Part shown: positions 1 through 5,398 of the stretch, piece after piece
Layout: every line of letters begins with the position of its first letter
Numbering within the stretch: the first letter of the stretch is position 1
Assembly (NCBI GenBank): GCA_937926875.1
Contig: CALBAX010000102.1
Location: 1-5,639 of the forward strand
DNA: 5,639 nt
Origin: an uncultured Desulfovibrio sp.
Lineage (GTDB): Bacteria > Desulfobacterota > Desulfovibrionia > Desulfovibrionales > Desulfovibrionaceae
Direction of reading: 5' to 3'
Program-made: the position numbers and the translations under genes
Notes under the pieces: generated by a model
The model's input: only the letters and a program-made list of their open reading frames with translations
The model's database searches: none
Told to the model about the DNA's origin: nothing

Positions 1-1
1 C

Positions 2-1609
2 CAGCGCTTTAAGGGGGCTCTGGAAAAGACCATTGCAGCTACACAGAAGATGGCTGACGATCTGGCTTCCCGCGTGGGAGAGAAGGAAGCAGAGATCATG
101 CAGGGACATATGATGCTTTTATCAGATCCCATGCTTACAGGGGAAATTGAAAGTAGCATAAGAAATGACAAGGTAAACAGCGAATTTGCCATTGAAAATG
201 TATGCAATATGTATGCAGATATGTTCGCATCCATGGGAGATGAGCTGATGCAGCAGCGTGCCACAGATATGAGGGATATTAAGGTACGTATGCAGCGTAC
301 ATTAATGGGTCTGGAGTCTGTAGATGTATCTTTACTGCCAAAGGGAAGCATACTGGTAGCAAAGGATCTGACCCCGTCCATGACAGCAGGCATCAATCCG
401 GAAAATGTTTCCGGTATCGTAACAGAGCTGGGAGGAAAAACCTCACACAGCGCTATTTTAGCAAGGGCACTGGAGATCCCGGCAGTAGTTGCAGTAAATG
501 GCCTGATGGATGCAGTAAAGGACGGAGACAGTGTAGTCCTTGACGGAAGCACCGGAGAGGTATTTGTAAATCCGGAGGCTTCTGTTGAAAAAGAATACGA
601 AGAAAAGAGAAGCCAGTTCTTAAAAGACAAAAAAGAACTGGAAAAATACATTGGACAGCCTTCTGTTACAAAAGACGGCGTACAGGTAGAGATCGTTGCC
701 AATATCGGTAAACCGGAAGATGTGGACAAGGTGTTACAGTACGATGGAGAAGGCGTTGGTCTGTTCCGTACCGAGTTCCTGTTTATGGACCGTACTGCCA
801 TGCCTACAGAAGAAGAGCAGTTTGAAGCATACAAGAAAGTAGCTATTGCATTAAACGGCAAGCCGGTGATCATCCGTACATTAGATATCGGCGGTGACAA
901 AGAGATCCCGTATATGGGACTGGAAAAGGATGAGAACCCATTCCTGGGCTATCGTGCCATCCGTCTGTGCCTGGACAGAAAAGAGGATATTTACAAGCCA
1001 CAGCTGCGTGCCCTTTTAAGAGCCAGCGCATATGGCAATATCCGTATTATGATCCCTCTTGTAACCTGCATTGACGAGTTAAGAGAGGCAAAAGCACTGA
1101 TTGAAGAGATCAAGGCTGAATTAGATGAAAAGAACATTGCATACAAGAAAGACATCCAGGTAGGTATCATGGTAGAGACAGCAGCCGCTTCCCTGATCGC
1201 AGATATCTTTGCAAAAGAGGCAGATTTCTTCAGTATCGGTACCAATGACCTGACCCAGTATACCATGTCAGTAGACAGAGGAAACAAGAAGGTATCCTAT
1301 CTGTACTCTACCTTCAATCCTGCAGTACTCAGAAGCATCCGCCACATTATCGCATGCGGACGTGAAGCAGGCATTATGGTAGGTATGTGTGGTGAAGCAG
1401 CCAGTGATCCGATGATGATCCCGCTGTTACTTGCCTTTGGTTTAAATGAATTCAGTATGAGCGCATCCGCCATCCTGCGCGCAAGAAAGATGGTAACAGA
1501 ATACAGTGTAGAAGAACTTCAGGCAGTAGCTGATAAAGCTATGAGCTTTGCTACAACTGCAGAAGTAGAAGACTACATGAGAAAGTTTGTGGAGAAGATT
1601 ACAGGTTAA
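2..1609 (+). CDS. ptsI: PTS Enzyme I (phosphoenolpyruvate-protein phosphotransferase), 5' partial
   Basis: Cytoplasmic first enzyme of the sugar phosphotransferase system: it takes phosphate from PEP onto a histidine and passes it to HPr. The frame is open to the left edge, so the ATG at 50 is internal and not the start. 535 residues are present. The swivelling phospho-histidine domain carries GGKTSHSAILAR, with the active-site His codon at 446-448. The PEP-binding TIM barrel follows, with GVGLFRTEFLFMDR, DIGGDKEIPY, FFSIGTNDLTQYT and the catalytic Cys in GMCGEAASD (codon 1388-1390). Compared with E. coli Enzyme I (575 residues, His189, Cys502; figures from memory) both landmarks are offset by 39-40, so only about 40 N-terminal residues are missing and there are no internal gaps. 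ptsH would be expected just upstream, outside the window. All catalytic motifs are intact. Confidence 0.96.
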   Translation, partial: QRFKGALEKTIAATQKMADDLASRVGEKEAEIMQGHMMLLSDPMLTGEIESSIRNDKVNSEFAIENVCNMYADMFASMGDELMQQRATDMRDIKVRMQRTLMGLESVDVSLLPKGSILVAKDLTPSMTAGINPENVSGIVTELGGKTSHSAILARALEIPAVVAVNGLMDAVKDGDSVVLDGSTGEVFVNPEASVEKEYEEKRSQFLKDKKELEKYIGQPSVTKDGVQVEIVANIGKPEDVDKVLQYDGEGVGLFRTEFLFMDRTAMPTEEEQFEAYKKVAIALNGKPVIIRTLDIGGDKEIPYMGLEKDENPFLGYRAIRLCLDRKEDIYKPQLRALLRASAYGNIRIMIPLVTCIDELREAKALIEEIKAELDEKNIAYKKDIQVGIMVETAAASLIADIFAKEADFFSIGTNDLTQYTMSVDRGNKKVSYLYSTFNPAVLRSIRHIIACGREAGIMVGMCGEAASDPMMIPLLLAFGLNEFSMSASAILRARKMVTEYSVEELQAVADKAMSFATTAEVEDYMRKFVEKITG

Positions 1610-2916
1610 TGGCAGTTTATCTTATTTGTTATGGAATCAGTTTTATTCTGGCCTGGCAGCACTTATATGTGCTGTCCGGCCTTGTTTTAGTTGGAGCAGC
1701 AGTATGGCTGTATATCAGAGATTATATCCGGACAGGAAACCTGATCCACCTGCGAGGTCTGTTCTGTCTGTTTTTTGTAGGAGGGCAGGGAATTTCCTGC
1801 TTTAAGCTTTCCTATCTGCAGACGGACTGGCTGCTTATTACATGGATCAGCTTCTTTCTGGCAGTTATGGCATTCTGGTGGGTATTTGAGGTGCTGACCA
1901 GATTGTATGACGGCTGGAGTGCAGCGGATATGGGTTCTGTATACAAATATTATTCATCTGCTGACTCCCCTTTACAGGCAAACCGTATTCTGATCTCCAT
2001 GGCAGTGATCACTCTGGTTTCTATCCTGGCCTTTGCTTTTGAAGCATGGAGACTGGGCTTTGTGCCGATGTTTTCCTATGGCGTACCACATGCATATTCT
2101 TATTTTCATATTAAAGGGATCCATTACTTTACTGTATCCTGCGTACTGGTCCCAAGTCTTTCCGTTGTATACTGTCTGATGATGGCAAGAAGAGGAAGAG
2201 GACTGGTAAGATACAAGGGCTTCTGGCTGGCAGTGATCTGTGATATTGTGGCAGTGATGATCCCGCTGTTATGCGTTTCCCGTTTCCAGCTGATCCTTGC
2301 AGTGGGAATGGCTGTATTTACCTACATTTCCATGACAGGAATCTTCAGCCTGGTTTATGTGGGAGTGTTGTTTGTGGCACTGATCCCGGCTTATGTTGCC
2401 TTGACTGTGCTTCGCAGCCATAGCGTCGAGTACTTAAACGGCATTTTTGAGATGAAGAATAGCCATATGCCGATTTTTATCACTCAGCCATATATGTATA
2501 TCGCTAATAACTATGACAACTTTAATTGTATGGCAGCGGAGTTAAAACATTTCTCCTTTGGACTTAAGGGACTGTTCCCGTTATGGGCGCTGACAGGACT
2601 TAAATTTATCTTCCCGTCACTGGCAGATTTTCCACTGTTTGTGACAAAAGAAGAACTGACTACAGTAACACTGTTTTATGATGCGTTTTATGATTTTGGT
2701 GTTGTGGGAATGGTATTTTTCGGCGGTCTTTTAGGGGGTGTCTGCTATCTGTTGGGACGTTTCAGAAGAAAACTCACCTGCCCCGCCGGTCATGTGATCT
2801 ACGCCAAGATCGCCATGTACATGATGTTGTCTTTCTTTACAACATGGTTTTCCAATCCTACTACCTGGTTTTACCTGATCGTGTCCGGGATCGTGTATGT
2901 GTATGTGAATTCTTAA
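1609..2916 (+). CDS. Polytopic membrane protein, probable oligosaccharide repeat-unit polymerase (Wzy-like)
   Basis: A 435-residue, very hydrophobic protein with about 11-12 predicted membrane segments by eye (roughly residues 3-17, 20-36, 50-65, 72-95, 126-146, 170-192, 204-222, 225-243, 245-267, 361-382, 396-412, 418-433). A large loop lies at about 268-360. The loop contains YMYIANNYDNFN and is followed by TLFYDAFYDFGVVGMVFFGG. An aromatic N-Y-x-N loop, then a Y-x-D-F-G-x-x-G helix start, is my recollection of the oligosaccharide repeat-unit polymerase family, which joins lipid-linked repeat units outside the membrane during capsule, exopolysaccharide or O-antigen synthesis. Family membership is inferred from topology and these weak motifs. 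It could be another polysaccharide membrane protein such as an O-antigen ligase. Its ATG shares one base with the ptsI stop (TAATG), and only a weak AGG lies close upstream, so translational coupling is likely. The next in-frame Met falls after several membrane segments, so 1609 is the best start. No glycosyltransferase or flippase neighbour is visible. Confidence 0.68.
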   Translation: MAVYLICYGISFILAWQHLYVLSGLVLVGAAVWLYIRDYIRTGNLIHLRGLFCLFFVGGQGISCFKLSYLQTDWLLITWISFFLAVMAFWWVFEVLTRLYDGWSAADMGSVYKYYSSADSPLQANRILISMAVITLVSILAFAFEAWRLGFVPMFSYGVPHAYSYFHIKGIHYFTVSCVLVPSLSVVYCLMMARRGRGLVRYKGFWLAVICDIVAVMIPLLCVSRFQLILAVGMAVFTYISMTGIFSLVYVGVLFVALIPAYVALTVLRSHSVEYLNGIFEMKNSHMPIFITQPYMYIANNYDNFNCMAAELKHFSFGLKGLFPLWALTGLKFIFPSLADFPLFVTKEELTTVTLFYDAFYDFGVVGMVFFGGLLGGVCYLLGRFRRKLTCPAGHVIYAKIAMYMMLSFFTTWFSNPTTWFYLIVSGIVYVYVNS

Positions 2917-2947
2917 TAATGGATAAAATTGAAAAATAAACTGTTTA

Positions 2948-2972
2948 GGCTCTGCGGCTGCAGGGCCTTTTT
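2948..2972 (+). terminator. Rho-independent terminator after the ptsI-polymerase unit
   Basis: An 8-bp stem (GGCTCTGC at 2948-2955 with GCAGGGCC at 2960-2967, one G-T pair) closes a 4-base loop GGCT and is followed directly by five T (2968-2972). It lies about 30 bases after the polymerase stop codon and before a separate promoter, so it ends the upstream transcription unit. Confidence 0.85.
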
Positions 2973-3009
2973 GCTGCTGTACCATTGACTAACAGACCAA
3001 AACGGTTGG

Positions 3010-3038
3010 TTGAAGCACCTGTATGAGTGATTTATAAT
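3010..3038 (+). promoter_or_regulatory. Sigma-70/SigA-type promoter for the metY-type gene
   Basis: TTGAAG (3010-3015) and a perfect TATAAT (3033-3038) are separated by an ideal 17 bases. Transcription would start near 3045 and leave a leader of about 78 bases before the ATG at 3123. The heptamer ATGAGTG occurs twice in direct orientation around the -10 box (3023-3029 and 3042-3048, 19 bases apart), and ACCAA/TTGGT arms (2996-3000, 3006-3010) abut the -35 box. Either could be an operator; this is unproven. I looked for S-box (SAM) and T-box leader signatures and saw neither. Confidence 0.75.
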
Positions 3039-3122
3039 GGAATGAGTGCAGAGAAAAATAAGCGGCTGCGTAGCAGACATTTGTTTTTCGCAAGCCATTA
3101 AACTCATACAAGGAGAAGGAAC

Positions 3123-3866
3123 ATGGAAAAGAAACAATCATTAGATACCATTTGTATCCAGGGCGGCTGGCAGCCGAAAAACGGAGAGCCCAGACAGCTT
3201 CCAATCTATCAGAGTACTACTTTTAAATATACTACAAGCGAACAGATGGGACGTCTGTTTGACTTAGAGGAAAATGGCTATTTTTATACAAGACTGGCAA
3301 ATCCAACCAATGACGCAGTAGCAGCAAAGATCTGTGATCTGGAAGGTGGCGTAGGCGCTATGCTTACCTCTTCCGGTCAGGCAGCTAACTTCTATGCGAT
3401 CATGAACTTATGCCAGGCAGGTGACCATGTAGTCAGCTCTGCAGCAATCTACGGCGGAACCACCAACCTGTTTACGGTTACGATCCCGAAAATGGGCGTA
3501 GAATGCACTCTGGTAAGCCCGGATGCAACAGAAGAAGAGCTGGCAGCAGCTTTCCGTCCAAATACAAAGGCATTATTTGCTGAGACCATTGCAAACCCGG
3601 CTTTAACAGTTCTGGATATTGAGAAGTTTGCAAAGGTAGCTCATGAGCATGGTGTACCTCTGATCGTGGACAATACCTTCGCAACCCCGATCAACTGCCG
3701 TCCGTTTGAGTGGGGCGCAGATATTGTTACCCACAGTACCACCAAGTACATGGATGGACATGCTATGACAGTAGGCGGCTGTATCGTAGACAGTGGAAAC
3801 TTTGACTGGGTAACATGCAGTCCGACTTCGAGTCCGTTATGGAGCGCAAGATCCACTCCTTCCTGA
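3123..3866 (+). CDS. metY: O-acetylhomoserine sulfhydrylase (aminocarboxypropyltransferase), truncated at the join
   Basis: Cytoplasmic PLP enzyme of the Cys/Met metabolism family that makes homocysteine from O-acetylhomoserine and sulfide. The start at 3123 is fixed by AAGGAG at 3110-3115, seven bases upstream. Fold-type I motifs are in order: YTRLANPT (55-62, phosphate contacts), SSGQAA (83-88), the PLP-stacking Tyr in IYGGT (Y110), VDNTFATP (182-189, Asp to the pyridine nitrogen) and the Schiff-base lysine in STTKYMDGH (K208). Family members are usually about 425-430 residues. Here the homology stops at about residue 231 (SGNFDWVT), and the last 16 residues are an out-of-frame reading of acsB DNA down to a chance stop. 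The C-terminal domain is therefore absent, and this ORF could not give a working enzyme as it stands. Cystathionine gamma-synthase and methionine gamma-lyase are relatives; the GGWQPKNGEPRQLPIYQSTT start favours the O-acetylhomoserine group. The gene has its own promoter and is monocistronic as far as can be seen. Confidence 0.9.
   Translation: MEKKQSLDTICIQGGWQPKNGEPRQLPIYQSTTFKYTTSEQMGRLFDLEENGYFYTRLANPTNDAVAAKICDLEGGVGAMLTSSGQAANFYAIMNLCQAGDHVVSSAAIYGGTTNLFTVTIPKMGVECTLVSPDATEEELAAAFRPNTKALFAETIANPALTVLDIEKFAKVAHEHGVPLIVDNTFATPINCRPFEWGADIVTHSTTKYMDGHAMTVGGCIVDSGNFDWVTCSPTSSPLWSARSTPS
3806..3817. other. Abrupt junction between two sequence backgrounds (likely chimeric join)
   Basis: Left of this point the sequence encodes MetY with A/T-rich third positions. 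Right of it the sequence encodes AcsB in a different frame, with C/G-rich third positions. The AcsB frame hits TGA at 3803-3805, while the MetY frame loses recognisable homology after codon 231 (3813-3815). The bases AACATG (3812-3817) fit both genes (V-T in MetY, N-M in AcsB), so a few bases of shared sequence may sit at the join. No insertion-sequence end, att-like repeat or transposase is visible here. Confidence 0.85.
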
Positions 3867-4828
3867 ACTGCATCGAGGGCGTTATGCACACCGGCCAGCG
3901 CGATATGATCCGTATCCGCGTTTCGAAGGCCGACTTTGAGGCTGGCTTCCGCTTCCGCCACATCGGCGAGGTCCTCTACGCCAAGATCAAGAGCGAGTTC
4001 GACACCGTCGTCGACAAGTGCCAGGTCAAGATCGTCGTGGACGAGGCGAAGAACAAGGAGCTGCGCGCGATGGCCAATGAGGTCTTCAACCGCCGCGACG
4101 ACCGCCTGCGCAGCATGACGGACGAGTCCGTGCCCGTGTTCTACACCTGCATCATGTGCCAGGCCTTCTCCCCGAGCCATGTCTGCATCGTCACCCCGGA
4201 GCGCCTCGGCCTCTGCGGCGCCGTTTCCTGGCTGGACGCCAAGGCAACGAACGAGCTCGACCCGCAGGGTCCCTGCCAGGTCGTGCCGAAGGAGCACTGC
4301 ATCGACGAGCGCCTCGGCCGCTACGAGGACGTGGACGAGGCCGTCCAGAAGTACTCGCACGGCGCGCTCGAGCACGTCACGCTGTACTCCCTGTTCCAGG
4401 ATCCGATGACGTCCTGCGGCTGCTTCGAATGCATCTGCGGCGTCGAGCCGGTCAGCATGGGCGTTGTCATCACGATGCGTGAGTACGCCGGCATGACCCC
4501 GCTGGGCATGACGTTCTCCGAGATGGCCTCCATGACGGGCGGCGGCGTGCAGACGCCGGGCTTCATGGGCCATGGCAAGCACTTCATCGCCTCCAAGAAG
4601 TTCATCGCTGCCGAAGGCGGCCTCGGCCGTATCGTCTGGCTGCCGAAGGAGCTCAAGGAGCAGATGCGCGACAAGCTGAACGAGGCTGCCAAGGAGCTCT
4701 ACGATGTGGATAACTTCTCCGACATGATCGCCGACGAAACCATCTGCACCGAGGACCCCGAGGAGCTGCTGAACTACCTGACCGAGGTCGGCCACCCCGT
4801 CCTCTCCATGGAACCGTTCGATATGTAA
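3815..4828 (+). CDS. acsB: Acetyl-CoA synthase (CODH/ACS complex), C-terminal part, 5' truncated at the join
   Basis: The acetyl-CoA synthase subunit condenses CO, a corrinoid-bound methyl group and CoA at the nickel-containing A-cluster, the last step of the Wood-Ljungdahl pathway. The 337 residues present match the C-terminal domains. The A-cluster ligands are Cys112 and Cys115 (CIMC), Cys124 (SPSHVC), Cys134 (GLCGAVSW) and the Cys-Gly-Cys nickel site at 201-203 (codons 4415-4423). Their spacing (3, 9, 10, then 67) matches that remembered for Moorella AcsB (506, 509, 518, 528, 595-597), an offset of 394. About 394 N-terminal residues, including the CODH-docking domain, are therefore missing. 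The ATG at 3815 is an internal Met of the conserved K/N-M-Q-x-D-F-E segment with no ribosome binding site in front. The C terminus (GHPVLSMEPFDM) is natural and a strong terminator follows, so acsB is probably the last gene of its transcription unit. The GC-rich codon use is unlike that of ptsI, the polymerase and metY. Confidence 0.94.
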   Translation: MQSDFESVMERKIHSFLNCIEGVMHTGQRDMIRIRVSKADFEAGFRFRHIGEVLYAKIKSEFDTVVDKCQVKIVVDEAKNKELRAMANEVFNRRDDRLRSMTDESVPVFYTCIMCQAFSPSHVCIVTPERLGLCGAVSWLDAKATNELDPQGPCQVVPKEHCIDERLGRYEDVDEAVQKYSHGALEHVTLYSLFQDPMTSCGCFECICGVEPVSMGVVITMREYAGMTPLGMTFSEMASMTGGGVQTPGFMGHGKHFIASKKFIAAEGGLGRIVWLPKELKEQMRDKLNEAAKELYDVDNFSDMIADETICTEDPEELLNYLTEVGHPVLSMEPFDM

Positions 4829-4837
4829 GAGACCCGA

Positions 4838-4874
4838 TCGGGGATGCCGGAAAATCCGGCATCCCCGGTTTTTT
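4838..4874 (+). terminator. Strong Rho-independent terminator after acsB
   Basis: A 12-bp perfect stem (GGGGATGCCGGA at 4840-4851 with TCCGGCATCCCC at 4855-4866, loop AAA) is extended by C4839-G4867 and a T-G pair, then runs straight into six T (4869-4874). It lies 9 bases after the acsB stop and ends that transcript. Confidence 0.95.
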
Positions 4875-4980
4875 GCATTTTGAGGGGCCATCGACGGCAC
4901 GTTGTAGGGGAGGGGCACGCCCCTCCCGGCTGCGCACCTGCACAACAAACAGGCTATCGTTAAAATGGTAAAAGCCAAAG

Positions 4981-5117
4981 GTTTGTCATTGCGAGGGCGC
5001 TTTGCGCCCGTGGCAATCTCGGGAAGGCAGTTACGTTTTCGCCGACAGCTTCCCCACGATCCGGCCGGGTACTGCGAGATTGCCACGTCGGCCTGTGGCC
5101 TCCTCGCAATGACAAAC
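4981..5117. repeat. Inner 137-bp palindromic intergenic repeat (TCATTGCGAGG / GGCAATCTC type)
   Basis: Two perfect inverted pairs are nested: GTTTGTCATTGCGAGG (4981-4996) with its complement at 5102-5117 (16/16), and GTGGCAATCTCG (5010-5021) with its complement at 5075-5086 (12/12). The left arm has a small hairpin GGGCGC-TTT-GCGCCC (4995-5009). The centre (5022-5074) has weaker GGAAG/CTTCC pairing. The TCATTGCGAGG...GGCAATCTC pattern resembles short palindromic repeats I recall from intergenic regions of many bacteria, often in many copies. No copy number can be judged from this window. Confidence 0.7.
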
Positions 5118-5168
5118 TTGAAGGCCTCACGCCGCAGAATGCGTGCCGCAAAGATTGCCAGCATGCAA

Positions 5169-5242
5169 GGCGCTCGCTCCCCGTAAAGGGGACGCCGCAT
5201 CCGTAAGGCGGCAAAGCCGCCAACGGCTGCGCAGTGAGCGCC
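5169..5242. repeat. Multi-hairpin block closed by a 10-bp stem
   Basis: GGCGCTCGCT (5169-5178) pairs with AGTGAGCGCC (5233-5242), with one G-T pair. Inside are two further hairpins: CCCC-GTAAA-GGGG (5179-5191) and CCGT-aa-GGCGGC-AAA-GCCGCC-a-ACGG (5201-5226). The layout is a three-way-junction-like fold of 74 bases on the right side of the MITE-like element. It lacks a T-run, so it is not a terminator. Whether it is transcribed is unknown. Confidence 0.55.
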
Positions 5243-5353
5243 GCTACAGACGCAATTGGTTTTTACCATTTTATCGATAGCCAATACGAATCGTCAGCGT
5301 GTCGCCGGGAGGGGCATGCCCCTCCCCTACAAACATGAATAACATTTTCGCGC

Positions 5354-5398
5354 AAAAAGCCGCTGCGGCAGAAGCGCAGCGGCTCGTTCTGTTTTTTT
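5354..5398 (-). terminator. Bidirectional intrinsic terminator for the histidine kinase gene
   Basis: A perfect 10-bp stem (AGCCGCTGCG at 5358-5367 with CGCAGCGGCT at 5375-5384) closes a 7-base loop. On the minus strand it begins 12 bases after the kinase stop and is followed by a T-run (complement of AAAAA at 5354-5358), the classical form. On the plus strand a run of seven T (5392-5398) follows at a short distance, so it may also stop plus-strand transcription before it reads antisense into the kinase gene. Confidence 0.85.

Larger units (their letters stand above)
4952..5282. mobile_element. MITE-like element with 27-bp terminal inverted repeats
   Basis: The terminal segment 4952-4978 (begins GGCTATCGTTAAAATGG) is repeated inverted at 5256-5282 with 25 of 27 bases matching. 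The span is 331 bp and has no coding capacity, the size and form of a miniature inverted-repeat transposable element that would need a transposase from elsewhere. The A/T-rich ends stand out from the GC-rich surroundings. I see no clear target-site duplication: the left flank is ...ACAAACA and the right flank is AATACGA.... The assignment as mobile is therefore an inference from architecture. It could instead be a structured RNA or a decayed composite of several intergenic repeats. Confidence 0.55.
4902..5332. repeat. Outer inverted repeat pair framing a 431-bp nested palindromic intergenic element
   Basis: The 29-base segment 4902-4930 (starting TTGTAGGGGAGGGGC) recurs inverted at 5304-5332 with one mismatch (28/29). 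Each arm is itself a near-perfect palindrome: GGGAGGGGC and GCCCCTCCC (4908-4916/4919-4927 and 5307-5315/5318-5326) around two bases. The gaps between these arms and the next inverted pair are the same length on both sides (21 bases, 4931-4951 and 5283-5303), although those gaps hardly match. The stretch from 4875 to 5353 contains no convincing gene: its reading frames on both strands are low-complexity readings through the repeats, with no ribosome binding sites or known motifs. Confidence 0.8.

Noticed and set aside
991..1287. 98-residue minus-strand frame inside ptsI
   Set aside because: Antisense shadow of a fully conserved Enzyme I region.
2973..3122. SAM (S-box), T-box or cobalamin riboswitch upstream of metY
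   Set aside because: None of the conserved core sequences of these leaders is visible, and the predicted leader is only about 78 bases. Only a weak CTGC-GTA-GCAG hairpin (3066-3076) is present.
2731..3204. Minus-strand open frames over the polymerase 3' end and the metY leader
   Set aside because: They cross a terminator and promoter on the other strand, overlap one another in different frames and carry no domain signal.
3815..3866. A metY-acsB fusion protein
   Set aside because: The two genes are in different frames. The MetY frame meets a stop at 3864-3866 after 16 meaningless residues, and the AcsB frame has TGA at 3803-3805, so no fused product is encoded.
4156..4482. Overlapping plus-strand frames inside acsB (108 and 76 residues)
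   Set aside because: Arg/Ala/Ser-rich shadow frames of a GC-rich gene; the acsB frame in the same place has all the A-cluster motifs.
4653..4943. 96-residue minus-strand frame spanning the acsB terminator
   Set aside because: It reads through a strong terminator hairpin and part of a repeat, has low-complexity Arg/Pro/Gly composition and no ribosome binding site.
4960..5223. Small open frames on both strands in the intergenic repeats
   Set aside because: They translate inverted-repeat sequence; mirrored fragments such as L-R-G and A-M-T-N-L appear on both strands because of the palindromes, not because of coding.
3641..5284. 547-residue open frame on the minus strand
   Set aside because: It runs antisense through metY, the composition join, acsB, its terminator and the inverted repeats. 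The length comes from GC-rich DNA lacking stops opposite acsB; the residues are Ala/Leu/Val/Asp-rich with no recognisable domain.
4902..5332. CRISPR array
   Set aside because: The repeats are inverted and nested, only two copies of each exist, and there are no regularly spaced direct repeats.
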